Part shown: positions 33,258 to 43,700 of the stretch, piece by piece
Position numbering within the stretch: position 1 is the first letter of the stretch
Layout of the letters: the number at the start of each line of letters is the position of its first letter
Source of the DNA: Gluconobacter japonicus
Lineage (GTDB): Bacteria; Pseudomonadota; Alphaproteobacteria; Acetobacterales; Acetobacteraceae
DNA length: 64,000 nucleotides
Assembly: GCF_002723975.1 (NCBI RefSeq)
Contig: NZ_BEWO01000012.1
Span: 1 to 64,000 of the forward strand
Direction: 5' to 3'
Notes under the pieces: model-generated
The model's database searches: none
Seen by the model: only the letters and a program-made list of their open reading frames with translations
Told to the model about the DNA's origin: nothing
Position numbers and translations under genes: made by a program

Positions 33258-35459
33258 TCAGGAGGCGGGAGAAAGATAGAGAACAGACAGAGGAGGGAGC
33301 GTCAGGCTGACAGAATGGTCCAGTCCATGAGAAGGAATATCCTGCGCATAAACCTGACCCTGATTGCCCAGATGGCTACCGCCAAAAATATCAGCGTCCG
33401 TATTCAGCAGTTCCTGCCATGGGCCACCCCATGGAACGCCAATGCGATAATCCCAACGCGGAACGGGTGTCATGTTTCCTACAATGAGCACTGGAGGGGC
33501 ATTGGGGGTGTATCGGACCCAGGCAAACACACTGTTCTGTGTATCGTCCGCGATCAGCCACTGGAAACCTTCGGGGTGATCATCAAACGTATGAAGCGCT
33601 GGAAGATGCCGATAGAGCCAGTTGAGGGAACGGATCAAGGCATGAACACCGCGTCCAAGCGGGTCTGAAAGACGATGCCAGGCGAGTTCCCCGTCGTGAT
33701 TCCATTCCTGTGGTTGAGCCATTTCTCCGCCCATAAACAGGAGTTTGCGACCGGGATAAGCCCACATCAAGGCATAAAGGGCGCGAAGATTGGCATGTTT
33801 CTGCCAGTCGTCTCCCGGCATTTTGCCCAGCAGGGAGCCTTTGCCATGAACGACCTCATCATGCGACAGTGGCAGGATGAAGTGCTCAGAATACGCATAG
33901 ACCATCCCAAAGGTAAGGTCCGACGGGTGGTAGCCGCGCCAGAGCGGGTCGCGCTGCATGTAGCGCAGCGTGTCATGCATCCAGCCCATGTTCCATTTAT
34001 AATCGAAACCGAGGCCACCAGTCCGGGCTGGTGCAGTCACTCCAGGCCATGATGTTGACTCCTCTGCAATCAGGAGGGTGCCTGGATGCAGGTCATGGAG
34101 TGTTTCCGAAAGATGATGCAGGAAATTGACGGCCTCAAGATTTTCGCGGCCGCCATGAATGTTTGGGCGCCATTCTCCATCTTTGCGGCTGTAGTCCCGG
34201 TAGAGCATGGACGCGACGGCATCCACACGCAGACCGTCAATGTGGAACTGTTCCAGCCAGTGCAAAGCGCTTCCTGCCAGAAAGCCACAGACCTCGTTGC
34301 GCCCGTAATTGTAAATGAGCGTATGCCAGTCCTGATGGTAACCTTCCTGCGGGTCAGCATGCTCGTAGAGATGCGTTCCATCGAACTGGGCGAGACCGTG
34401 CTGATCGGCTGGAAAATGCGCGGGGACCCAGTCCAGAATAATTCCCAGGCCTGCCTGGTGGCAGCGGTCAACGAACCTGGCAAACTGTGCACGGGATCCA
34501 TGACGGGCTGTTGGGGCATACAGGCTGAGAGGTTGGTATCCCCAGGAACCGGAAAATGGATATTCCGCAATAGGCAGAAGTTCCAGATGGGTAAAGCCGA
34601 GGTCCTGAAGATACGGAATGAGGGTATCCCCCAGTTCGTCCCAACTGATGATCTCACGACCATGCTGAGGGTGACGCCAGGAAGGCGCATGAATTTCATA
34701 GATTGAAAGGGGGGCAGTATTGGATTGTCGAGAAGGGCGAGCAGCCATCCATTCCTCATCGTGCCACTCAAATGCATCTGGATGAGCAATAACGGAGGCA
34801 TTGGCCGGTGGGAGTTCTGCCGCCTTGGCATATGGATCCGCCTTTGCAGGAAGTACTTTTCCGCTATGGGATACTATTTCGTATTTGTATCGTTCTCCGG
34901 CCTGGACGCCAGGAATGAACAGTTCCCAGATGCCTGATCCATGGCGAAGGCGCATGCAGTGTCTGCGGCCATCCCAGATATTGAAATCACCGACAACCGA
35001 GACGCGCCGGGCATTGGGTGCCCAGACGGCAAAACGCACGCCTTCTATACCGTTCACGGTCATGGGAATGGCGCCCATCATACGATCGATCTGCTGATGC
35101 TTTCCTTCCGAGAACAGGTAAAGATCAATATCCCCTAACAGCAGACCGAAACTGTAAGGATCATGTGTTTCCTGCCAGGCATCGGCCCAGCGGATACGCA
35201 GGAAATAGTGTGCCGAGCGTGGCAATGTCGCTGAATAAAGCCCCCGATCATCAATTCGGCGCATGATTTTTTCAACAGTTTGGCCAGAAGCTTGCTGGAT
35301 CATCAAATGCACTTCTACGGCATCAGGGTAGAAGACTCTGACGATATCCTGTCGATGGTCCCGATGACGTCCCAGCACTGCGAAAGGATCGCCACACTGA
35401 CCCGTCATCAGGGTGTCAATCATGTTTTGCAGTGCTGGATCGACCGTACGAGCGTGCAT
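33258..35459 (-). CDS. glgB: 1,4-alpha-glucan branching enzyme
   Basis: The 733-residue GH13 enzyme makes alpha-1,6 branches in glycogen. It has two N-terminal beta domains (DPFAVLGRH; then VRFAVWAPNARRVSVVGDFNIWDGR), the catalytic barrel with YEIHAPSWR, GIILDWVPAHFP, nucleophile in DGLRVDAVASMLYRDY, acid/base Glu in LIAEESTSWPG, and LPLSHDEVVHGKGSLLGKM, then a C-terminal beta domain. The length equals typical GlgB. It lies 12 bases after glgA and 18 before treZ. It acts with GlgA in glycogen synthesis. Confidence 0.97.
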   Translation of the reverse strand: MHARTVDPALQNMIDTLMTGQCGDPFAVLGRHRDHRQDIVRVFYPDAVEVHLMIQQASGQTVEKIMRRIDDRGLYSATLPRSAHYFLRIRWADAWQETHDPYSFGLLLGDIDLYLFSEGKHQQIDRMMGAIPMTVNGIEGVRFAVWAPNARRVSVVGDFNIWDGRRHCMRLRHGSGIWELFIPGVQAGERYKYEIVSHSGKVLPAKADPYAKAAELPPANASVIAHPDAFEWHDEEWMAARPSRQSNTAPLSIYEIHAPSWRHPQHGREIISWDELGDTLIPYLQDLGFTHLELLPIAEYPFSGSWGYQPLSLYAPTARHGSRAQFARFVDRCHQAGLGIILDWVPAHFPADQHGLAQFDGTHLYEHADPQEGYHQDWHTLIYNYGRNEVCGFLAGSALHWLEQFHIDGLRVDAVASMLYRDYSRKDGEWRPNIHGGRENLEAVNFLHHLSETLHDLHPGTLLIAEESTSWPGVTAPARTGGLGFDYKWNMGWMHDTLRYMQRDPLWRGYHPSDLTFGMVYAYSEHFILPLSHDEVVHGKGSLLGKMPGDDWQKHANLRALYALMWAYPGRKLLFMGGEMAQPQEWNHDGELAWHRLSDPLGRGVHALIRSLNWLYRHLPALHTFDDHPEGFQWLIADDTQNSVFAWVRYTPNAPPVLIVGNMTPVPRWDYRIGVPWGGPWQELLNTDADIFGGSHLGNQGQVYAQDIPSHGLDHSVSLTLPPLSVLYLSPAS

Positions 35460-35471
35460 AGGGGAAAACTT

Positions 35472-37112
35472 TCAGGGGCCGGTGCCCGTACGGGGTGAAA
35501 AGGGAATAAGAGAAGATATGGTCGTTCCGCCGGATGTCCGGGGCATGCGGGCGACCTGGCGAGACAGACGGGGGCGTGCTGAAGCAGGATCTGCGCGCCG
35601 GGGGGCGATATCGGTACCCGTATCAGTGGTTTTTGTTTCGTATCCGGACATTTCCTGCAGTACCTGAGCGTACTGAGCAGCCTTCCCATTCCACGAGACA
35701 TCATGGAGGGCTCCATTGCGCTGCATCCGTGCCCAAACGGCTTTCTGGCGGAACAGGGTTTGAGCCCGACGGATGGCCAGATACAGCATGTCTTCCGTGG
35801 TGGGAGAGAACAGGATGCCGTTTGCGACGCCTTCCGAAACCGCAGCGGAGTTGGCGTCAATGATCGTATCGCTTAGTCCCCCAACACGTGCGGCAATGGG
35901 AATTGATCCGTAGCGGAGTGCATGAAACTGGGTCAGGCCACAGGGTTCAAACCGCGATGGAATCAGGGAAGCATCTACGGCAGAATGCAGTCTGTGTCCC
36001 AGCACTTCGCTGTACCGAAGGTGGCAGACGAAATTGTCAGGGTAGCGGCTCCGAAGTGCTGCAAATTCCTGCATGATGGCCTCGTCACCTGTGCCAACCA
36101 CCGCAAGCTGGATATTTTCCTGAAACAGACGCGGAGCCAGCCGGGCCAGAAGATCAGCACCTTTCTGTGTAGTCAGGCGGCTGACCATTCCGAGCAGGAG
36201 GGCGTCCGCTTTCTGCGGGAGACCAAATTCTGCCTGGAAGACACGTTTGTTGGCGCGGCGCGCGATAATGTCGCCTACAGCATATGGGAAGAATACAGAC
36301 GGGTCCGTCATGGGGTTCCATTCCCGAAGGTCCACGCCATTCAGGATGCCTGTCAGAACATTTGAACGGGCCCGTAGAACGCCATCCAGCCCCATGCCTT
36401 CTTCCGGTGTCTGGATTTCTTCGACATAGGTTGGAGAGACGCTGATCAGCCGGTCGGAGAGCTGAAGCGCTCCCTTCATGAAGCTGATCTGCCCGTAATA
36501 CTCCAGCTTGTCAGGGGTGAAGGCATCGTCAGGCAGGCCGAAGGTTTGGAGCATGTCATAAGGATAGAGCCCCTGAAACGCGAGGTTATGAATGACATGC
36601 GCGACCGGGGGGGGCGTGCCTTCCATGTAGTGGAGGTAGGGAGCCACAAGACCGGCGTGCCAGTCATGTGTCAGAACCACATCAGGTTTCCAGTCTGGGA
36701 GCAGTCCCGCGGCGATCAAAGCTCCAACGCGGCTCAGAACGGCATAGCGGATGCCATTGTCGCTCCAGGGTTGTCCGGAAGGTTCAAGGTAGGGATTGCC
36801 CGGCCGATCATAGAGTGCAGGGACATCCAGAGCATAAACAGTATTGCCCTCTGTTCTTCCGCACAGGACTGTCCCTGTATGTCCAAGAACATTATCAATC
36901 CGGATTATTTCTTCTCTGTTGGAGAGAGCGCGAAGAACAGCCGGATAACCTGGTAACAGGGTTCGTGTGCTGACGCCCTGCTTCTCAAGCGCATCTGGCA
37001 AAGAGCCAACAACGTCTCCCAGTCCGCCCGTTTTGATGAAAGGATACATCTCGGCAGCGACCGATAGGAGCTGTAACTCCCGTTTTGTCGAGGTGGGCGT
37101 ATTCTGGAGCAT
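35472..37112 (-). CDS. glgA: Glycogen synthase (ADP-glucose type) with extra C-terminal tail
   Basis: The 546-residue GT5 enzyme elongates alpha-1,4-glucan. The KTGGLGDVVGSLP motif near the N-terminus binds the glucosyl donor; later come VLTHDWHAGLVAPYLHYME and the C-terminal donor site PSRFEPCGLTQFHALRYGSIPIAARVGGLSDT. ATG 37110-37112 with AAGGG eight bases upstream is preferred over GTG 37121. The family usually ends near 480 residues; here about 58 extra residues, rich in Thr, Arg, Pro and Ser, follow YAQVLQEMSGYE and have no recognisable fold. First gene of the glgA-glgB-treZ operon; glgC is not present. Confidence 0.95.
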   Translation of the reverse strand: MLQNTPTSTKRELQLLSVAAEMYPFIKTGGLGDVVGSLPDALEKQGVSTRTLLPGYPAVLRALSNREEIIRIDNVLGHTGTVLCGRTEGNTVYALDVPALYDRPGNPYLEPSGQPWSDNGIRYAVLSRVGALIAAGLLPDWKPDVVLTHDWHAGLVAPYLHYMEGTPPPVAHVIHNLAFQGLYPYDMLQTFGLPDDAFTPDKLEYYGQISFMKGALQLSDRLISVSPTYVEEIQTPEEGMGLDGVLRARSNVLTGILNGVDLREWNPMTDPSVFFPYAVGDIIARRANKRVFQAEFGLPQKADALLLGMVSRLTTQKGADLLARLAPRLFQENIQLAVVGTGDEAIMQEFAALRSRYPDNFVCHLRYSEVLGHRLHSAVDASLIPSRFEPCGLTQFHALRYGSIPIAARVGGLSDTIIDANSAAVSEGVANGILFSPTTEDMLYLAIRRAQTLFRQKAVWARMQRNGALHDVSWNGKAAQYAQVLQEMSGYETKTTDTGTDIAPRRADPASARPRLSRQVARMPRTSGGTTISSLIPFSPRTGTGP

Positions 37113-37322
37113 GGCACACACCCTTCTTGCTGTCGGCCCAGTTATTCAGGGACGTTTGTTGATTTTTGGCTTTCTGATGGCACAACGCCTGACAGGGGAT
37201 GTTGGAAACGGTATCACGGATAAGTTATCGCCTCTTTCAGAGGCTCTTGCCGCGTTACGGATCTGAAGGCTGCGCGGCTCTGCCATGGGGCAGGAAAACC
37301 GGCGCGCGTCTTTTCTGGAACA

Positions 37323-39482
37323 ATGACTATGAGCAGTTCGCGCCAGAAGGGATTACAGGAAGGTTCTCCCAATCGTCTGGGAGCCATGTTTGAAAATGAC
37401 GGGGTCAATTTCGCAGTTTTTTCGGCCCACGCGAAATCGGTCGAAGTGTGTCTCTTTGATGACGATGGCAAGCGGGAAACAGACCGGATCAAGCTTCCGG
37501 AATATACGGATCACGTCTTTCATGGTTGGGTTCCTGATCTGAAGCCAGGGCAGCTTTATGGCTATCGTGTTCATGGACCGTATGAGCCGGATGAAGGGCA
37601 CAGATTTAATCCGAATAAACTGCTGTTTGACCCGTATGCCCGTGCGTTTCATGGAGATCTCACGTGGGACCCGGCACTTTTCGGTTATGTGCTTGACCAT
37701 ACTGACAAGGATCTGAGCTTCAATTCAGAAGACAGTGCGCCTTTCGTCCCTAAAAGCATTATCATTGATCCGACGCCGCAGCATTTTGAGAGGCCGCAAA
37801 CGTCATGGACGGATACGGTCATCTACGAAATGCATGTGAAGGGTTATACGAAGCTTCATCCGCAGGTTCCTGAAAAAATTCGCGGAACTTATGCTGGTTT
37901 GTCTGATCCGACATTGCTGAAAAATATTCGAGATCTGGGCGTGACGGCAGTTGAATTCCTGCCAGTTCAGAGTTTTGTGAACAGCAAATTTCTCGCGGAC
38001 AAGGGGCTGAGCAATTACTGGGGCTATAATACGATCGGGTTCTTTTCTCCCGAAAGTCATTATGCTTCCGAACCAGACAATGCGGCTCAGGAATTCAGGG
38101 CGCTTGTTCGGGCCTGTCATGAGGCAGGCCTCGAAGTTATTCTGGATGTTGTTTATAATCACACGGCAGAAGGCAATGAACTGGGGCCAACGCTCTCTTT
38201 CCGTGGTCTGGACAATGCGTCCTATTACCGTCTCATGCCAGAGAGTAAAAGACATTACATTAACGAAACAGGAACAGGGAATACGTTTAGTCTGACGCAT
38301 CTGAACTGCATCCGGTTTGTTGCAGATAGTCTGCGGTATTGGGTGGAGGAAATGGGTGTTGATGGATTTCGGTTTGACCTTGCAACGATACTTGCGCGTG
38401 AAGATGATGGTTTCCATAAGGACTCGAGTTTCCTGCGTGTTTGCCAGCAGGACCCGATCCTCTCTCATGTCAAACTGATTGCAGAACCTTGGGATGTAGG
38501 GCCAGGGGGATATCAGGTTGGGAATTTTCCCCCGGGTTGGGCTGAGTGGAATGATGTTTTCCGTGACACGACACGTGATTTCTGGCGAGGCGAGGCAAAA
38601 TCCGGTGCGTTAGCCCCTCGGCTGCTGGCCAGTCCAGACCGTTTCAATCATAGCGGCCGTCGGACATGGGCCTGCGTGAATTTCGTCACGGCGCATGATG
38701 GTTTCACGCTGATGGACTGCGTGTCCTATAATGAGCGCCATAACGAAGCGAATGGCGAAGACGGGAAGGACGGCTCACCGGACAACCGCTCTTACAATTA
38801 CGGGGTTGAGGGGCCGACAGACGATCCGGACATCAATGCCGTTCGCTGGCGTCAATGCCGGAATATGCTGTCTACCCTGCTTTTGTCTCAGGGAACGCCA
38901 ATGATTGTCGCGGGAGACGAGTTTGGCCGGACGCAGCAGGGTAACAACAATGCGTATTGCCAGGATAATGAAATTTCCTGGCTGCATTGGGATATCAGCG
39001 ATGAAGGCAAGAGGCTTCAGTCTTTTGTGCAACGTCTGACAGAACTGCGTCATCGGTATCCGATCCTGCATCGCAGCCGGTTTCTGACGGAAGCCTACAA
39101 CAAGGAACTGGATGTTCAGGAACTGAGTTGGGTTACGGCAACGGGGGGGCTAATGATGCCGGAAGACTGGCAGCACGATCAGTGTTTCGGGCTCATGATT
39201 GATGGCCGAAGCCAACGCAGTGGTATCATGCGCCGTGGCTCGGATGCGACGGTTCTGATCGTGCTCAATGGATGGAAAGACTCTGTTCCTTTCATTCTGC
39301 CGGAAACTGGGCAGGGGCGCTGGAAGCTTCTGCTCGATACCAATCAACCGGATGCAGGTGCTGCTGTGGAACAGGAAGTTTTTGAGCAGAAGTTTGAATA
39401 TGTTGTTACGGGACGTTCCGTGCTTCTGCTGGAACTGATCTGCCGGGACGGAGGAGACTGCAAGGAGGGGAAGCTTAGTTGA
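37323..39482 (+). CDS. glgX: Glycogen debranching enzyme
   Basis: The 719-residue GH13 isoamylase-type enzyme hydrolyses alpha-1,6 links in limit dextrin. It has the CBM48 start (GSPNRLGAMFENDGVNFAVFSAHAKSVEVCLFDD), YRVHGPYEPDEGHRFNPNKLLFDPYARA, then barrel motifs VILDVVYNHTAEGNELGPTLSFRG, nucleophile in VDGFRFDLATIL, acid/base in LIAEPWDVGPGGYQVG, and NFVTAHDGFTLMDCVSYNERHNEANGE. It is divergent from glgA across about 210 bases that must hold both promoters. Starts at 37323 and 37329 are both possible. It serves glycogen breakdown, or supplies substrates to the TreY/TreZ route. Confidence 0.96.
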   Translation: MTMSSSRQKGLQEGSPNRLGAMFENDGVNFAVFSAHAKSVEVCLFDDDGKRETDRIKLPEYTDHVFHGWVPDLKPGQLYGYRVHGPYEPDEGHRFNPNKLLFDPYARAFHGDLTWDPALFGYVLDHTDKDLSFNSEDSAPFVPKSIIIDPTPQHFERPQTSWTDTVIYEMHVKGYTKLHPQVPEKIRGTYAGLSDPTLLKNIRDLGVTAVEFLPVQSFVNSKFLADKGLSNYWGYNTIGFFSPESHYASEPDNAAQEFRALVRACHEAGLEVILDVVYNHTAEGNELGPTLSFRGLDNASYYRLMPESKRHYINETGTGNTFSLTHLNCIRFVADSLRYWVEEMGVDGFRFDLATILAREDDGFHKDSSFLRVCQQDPILSHVKLIAEPWDVGPGGYQVGNFPPGWAEWNDVFRDTTRDFWRGEAKSGALAPRLLASPDRFNHSGRRTWACVNFVTAHDGFTLMDCVSYNERHNEANGEDGKDGSPDNRSYNYGVEGPTDDPDINAVRWRQCRNMLSTLLLSQGTPMIVAGDEFGRTQQGNNNAYCQDNEISWLHWDISDEGKRLQSFVQRLTELRHRYPILHRSRFLTEAYNKELDVQELSWVTATGGLMMPEDWQHDQCFGLMIDGRSQRSGIMRRGSDATVLIVLNGWKDSVPFILPETGQGRWKLLLDTNQPDAGAAVEQEVFEQKFEYVVTGRSVLLLELICRDGGDCKEGKLS

Positions 39483-39549
39483 GCCAGTGTTGCATCTGAG
39501 GCGTTCCTCGCGAACAATGGTTCACCCCGTTTAAGGAAAGGAACATTTC

Positions 39550-39738
39550 ATGCGTCTTATTCTGGCACTTCTTCTGCCCTGGCTTCAGTTCTTCACCATT
39601 GGTCGCCCGTTTGCGGGGATCATCTGCCTGTTGCTTCAGGTAACGGTTATTGGCTGGATTCCGGCAGCCATCTGGTCTGTTTATGCACTCAGCCAGTATC
39701 GCACTGACCAGAAAATTGCCGCTGCCCGACGCGGTTGA
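39550..39738 (+). CDS. YqaE/Pmp3-family membrane peptide
   Basis: The 62-residue peptide has two hydrophobic helices (LILALLLPWLQFFTIG and GIICLLLQVTVIGWIPAAIWSVYAL) with a Pro turn and a basic tail. The pattern fits the YqaE/Pmp3 (UPF0057) proteolipid family, linked to membrane potential and stress. AAGGAAAGGA nine bases before the ATG is a strong ribosome binding site. It may share the glgX transcript (67-base gap) and is closed by a strong terminator. Confidence 0.75.
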   Translation: MRLILALLLPWLQFFTIGRPFAGIICLLLQVTVIGWIPAAIWSVYALSQYRTDQKIAAARRG

Positions 39739-39742
39739 AGTC

Positions 39743-39778
39743 AAAAAAACCGGGTCCTGAAAGGCCCGGTTTTTTTTA
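39743..39778. terminator. Strong bidirectional rho-independent terminator
   Basis: A GC stem CCGGG (39750-39754) with CCCGG (39765-39769), extended by T-G and C-G pairs inward, is flanked by a run of A on the left and eight T on the right. It can therefore stop transcription from the YqaE side and from the convergent SDR gene. Confidence 0.9.
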
Positions 39779-39795
39779 TGCGCTGTTTGAGAACG

Positions 39796-40590
39796 TCAGA
39801 TCGTATCGATTGTCCCACCATCTACGCGCAAGGCGGCTCCCGTTGTTGCTGATGCAAGAGGCGAGGCTGCATAAACGACCATATTGGCCACTTCATCCAC
39901 AGTAGCCATGCGCTGAAGGATGTTGCTGGGGCGATGTTTTTTGACAAAGTCGGCACCCAGTTCAGCAACAGGCTGGCTGCTGTCGGGGTTTTGAGCTTTC
40001 AGCATGGCTTCAACGCCTTCTGACAGTGTCGGGCCGGGCAGGATCGAATTCACCGTTACATTTGTGCCTGCCATGTCCTTGGCCAGTCCACGCGCCAATC
40101 CCACCATGGCTGTCTTGCTGACGCCATAGTCAATCATTTCAACGGGGATATTGAACGCGGATTCAGAGGCAATGAACAGAACGCGTCCCCAGTTCCGTTC
40201 TTTCATTCCTGGCATGTAAGCCCGGGCGAGGCGTACTCCGGAAAAGAGATTGACCTCAAACAGCTTCTGCCAGCTTTCGTCGGTCGTTTTGAAAAAGTCG
40301 CTCGGGCCGAAAATGCCCGCATTGTTGATAAGAATATCCACCTGGCTTTCTGCTGCGACCAGGGCATCACAGCCTTCCGCCGTACCAACATCCGCAACCA
40401 CACTGCGAAAGTTCCCGCCAGGAACATGCGTGCGCAGGGTCTCGAGAGCGCCGTCGAGCGTATCCTGTTTGCGGCCATTGAGAATAACCGTGGCATCGGC
40501 TTCTGCCAGTCGACGGGCAATGGCCAGACCAATCCCGCCGGTAGAGCCGGTCACAAGGGCTGTTCTGCCACTCAGATCAAGACCGAGCAT
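39796..40590 (-). CDS. SDR-family NAD(P)-dependent oxidoreductase
   Basis: The 264-residue classical short-chain dehydrogenase has the nucleotide site TGSTGGIG (residues 15-22), NNAG, catalytic Ser in IASESA, and YGVSK with Tyr and Lys; the C-terminus ALRVDGGTIDTI is typical. It reduces or oxidises a small alcohol, ketone or sugar; the substrate is unknown. AGGAG before the ATG supports the start. A pair of perfect palindromes lies between it and the divergent kinase gene. Acetic acid bacteria carry many such enzymes for polyol metabolism. Confidence 0.9.
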   Translation of the reverse strand: MLGLDLSGRTALVTGSTGGIGLAIARRLAEADATVILNGRKQDTLDGALETLRTHVPGGNFRSVVADVGTAEGCDALVAAESQVDILINNAGIFGPSDFFKTTDESWQKLFEVNLFSGVRLARAYMPGMKERNWGRVLFIASESAFNIPVEMIDYGVSKTAMVGLARGLAKDMAGTNVTVNSILPGPTLSEGVEAMLKAQNPDSSQPVAELGADFVKKHRPSNILQRMATVDEVANMVVYAASPLASATTGAALRVDGGTIDTI

Positions 40591-40720
40591 GATGAAATCT
40601 CCTGTTAATGAAATGTTCGTGACGGCAGAAACGCCTCACCCTCGGCAAAGTCGCATGGGATTTGTGCCAAAGGACGCATACGGTCACAGGACGTGTCGAC
40701 CTAGATCTGTTAGACTGAAG

Positions 40721-40745
40721 GACAGTACTGTCTTGTCCATGGACA
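40721..40745. promoter_or_regulatory. Two adjacent 12-bp palindromes, candidate operator
   Basis: GACAGTACTGTC (40721-40732) and TGTCCATGGACA (40734-40745) are both perfect and only one base apart. They sit in the divergent gap between the SDR gene and the hybrid kinase gene, 20-45 bases before the kinase start. Two back-to-back dyads are typical of a TetR-type site, but no regulator gene is near. Confidence 0.55.
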
Positions 40746-40765
40746 GGACTTGACTGAGGAAATGC

Positions 40766-43700
40766 ATGATGAGCAGCGAAGAGGGACAACTGGCCAACGA
40801 AGAAAGACTTCTGTCTTCGGAAATGCGTCAGACCCGCGCGGCTTTTCAGACGTCCTCTATCAATCATTGCCTCGCGCTCGCCGCCACTCTTGGCGGTGGT
40901 GCGGCTCTTCTTCTGGCGCAGGCGCGTGGGCAGGAATGGCTTCTGGCTTCTGCGGGGGATGAGACCCGTCTGGAAGTTCTGAAATCTTCTCTAAAATCCT
41001 CCTCGACCTGTCGTTTGTCCGTTCATATGGGCTCTCCGGAAGTGTGGTTGTGTGTCAGTCAGGCCGGTTCAGGTCTGGAGAATGTTCGTGCCTTGTGTGA
41101 GCAATACGCGCAGGACATTTTCAGACCTGAACCGGACCGAACCCCGGTCGTCATGGCGGATCAGCTCAGAAGGCTGGAGCGTCGCGTCAAACGCATGGCC
41201 GAAGCCGCAGAAATGGGCTTTTTCCGGGCCAATCTTGTGAAGCGTACCGTTTCCGGGGATGAGCGTTTTGCAATGATCTGGGGCGTGCCTTCCGCGCAGA
41301 TGGCGCATGGTTTGTCTCTGGAGACTTTCTACAGTCGCCTTCATCCCGAGGACCGGAAAGCCTACGAAACCGTCGCGGAGGAAGAGCTCCTTCAGGAAGG
41401 AAGCTGCGAACTCCGTTTTCGGATCATTGTTTCACATGAGCATGGCCCGACCATGGTTCGGCATCTGCTCATGCGTGCCTGGATGGATGATGAGAAGCCA
41501 GCCGGAGAGGAGCTGTCCTGCGTCGGGGTTATTGTCGATCTGTCGAATGCCACTATGACTGCTGAAGCTTTGCGATCCAGCGAGGCATTTACCCGGCTGC
41601 TTCTGTCCAGCTCTCCAGACTGCATTCATATTCTTGATCGCGAGGGCTGCATTCGTTTTGTCAACGAAGGCGGGATACGCGCCATGGAACTGGACAGTCC
41701 GATTATCCTGCACGGTATTCCATGGGTTGATCTTTGGCGGGCACAGGCACGGGCGCGGGCGGTGCAGGCCGTCAATGCTGCGATTGCGGGTGAGACCGGC
41801 CGTTTCCAGGGGTATGCAACCACGATGCGGGGCAATCGCCGCTTCTGGGATGTGGCTATCACGCCGGTCTTTGATGAAGAGGGAGTTGTCCAGAAACTGC
41901 TGGCGATCGGGCGCGACCTGACGGAAGTGAACCAGTCCGCGGTGCGGCTCAAGCTTGCGCTTGATGCTGGAGCCATCGCTGGAACCTGGGTCTGGGACGA
42001 TAACTCCGGTCTGGTGATTGGGGATGCCCGACTGGCAGAAACCCTGGGGCTGGATACTCAGGCCCTTCAGCAGGGTGTACCGGTTACCGCGTTCTATGAT
42101 GCGATCGATCAGGATGATCGCGCCTCTGTTGCCGAGGCCATAACACAAGCCGTGCGGATGGGAGGCAAATGTGATTTTGAATTCCGCGTTCAGACGCCGA
42201 GCGGTCTTCGCTGGTTTGAGGGTAACGGGCGTTGTGATCTGAATGATGAGCGGCGAGCGATCCGGTTTACGGGTATCGTTTTCGATATTGACCAGAGCAA
42301 ACGGCAGTCGCTTCGGCAGATCGCGCTTGTCGAGCTTGGTGATCGTCTGCGTGCGCTGGAAACTGCAGATGAAATGGAAGGCGTTGCCGCACACATTCTG
42401 TGTCGGGAGCTTGCTGTGTCCTGTGCGGCTTATGGCGCTGTTGATGAAGCGGGCACCGGTCTGCTGATCGGTCCTGCCGGAACAGCGGGGCTGGGCAAAG
42501 GCATCAATCTCCAGCAGCGTGTGTCTGTTCGGGGTTTCCATAGTTTTCGGGATTATGGAGATTATGGGCCGTTATTGGCCCAGGGCCGGACAATTGCCAT
42601 TGCCGACGTGCAGCAGGACCCGATGACGGCAGGGCGGTCGGAGCGGTTCGGGCCTTTGGGTATTCGTGCCATCCTGAATGTCCCGCTTTTCAAATTCGGA
42701 CGTCTTGTTGGTGTGATGTGCGTTTATGCGTCCGTTCCCCATGTCTGGACTGAAGAGGAAATTGTTTTCACCCGCGCCGTTGCGGACCGCACCCATGCTG
42801 CCATGCGTCAGGCCAAGACGCAGCAGCAGCTTCGGGAAATGAATGTGATGCTGGAGGAACGTATCCGCCAGCGCACGCGGGAACGTGATCGCCTCTGGAC
42901 GATCGCCAAGGATCTGTTTGTTATCATCAGCCGGAGTGGGCACTACCTTGCTGTCAGTCCATCCTGGTTGCGGGCCTTGGGTTATGCGCAGGAAGGGCTG
43001 ATTGGTCTGCGGATTGATGCGTTGTGTCATCCCGACGATCAGGCTGCGGTTTGTGAGGCTTTTGACCGGTCGCATCAAAGTTCGTCCTGGTCTGATCTTG
43101 GGCTGGATGTCCGGATGCTGCATCGCAACGGGACGTGGCGGATCTACAACTGGAACTTCAATAATGAAGGCGACAGTATCTATGGTGTAGGGCGCGACAT
43201 TACCGAGCGTAATGATCTGGAGGAACAGCTGCGCCAGTCCCAGAAAATGGAAGCTGTTGGTCAACTGACAGGCGGTCTGGCGCATGATTTCAACAATCTT
43301 CTGGCCGGGATCGGTGGGAGTCTCGAACTTCTGGAGATGCGCCTGTCGCAGGGCCGGACAGGCGGTCTGGAGCGTTATCTTACGGCTTCGCAGGACGCCG
43401 TTCGCCGCGCTTCATCCCTGACGCATCGCCTGTTGGCATTTTCGCGTCGTCAGCCACTTGATCCAGTGCCGACGGATGTCAATGAACTGGTCAGTGGTCT
43501 GGAAACCCTGTTGCAGGGCAGTGTCGGACCAGCCATTTCGCTCGGATTTACGTTGGCTCCGCAAATCTGGACAACACGGATTGACGCCAATCAGCTTGAA
43601 AATGCGATTTTGAACATCTGCATTAATGCGCGCGATGCCATGCAGGAGAAAGGTAACCTGCTTCGGATTTCAACCAGTAATGCCACTTTGGGAAATGTCG

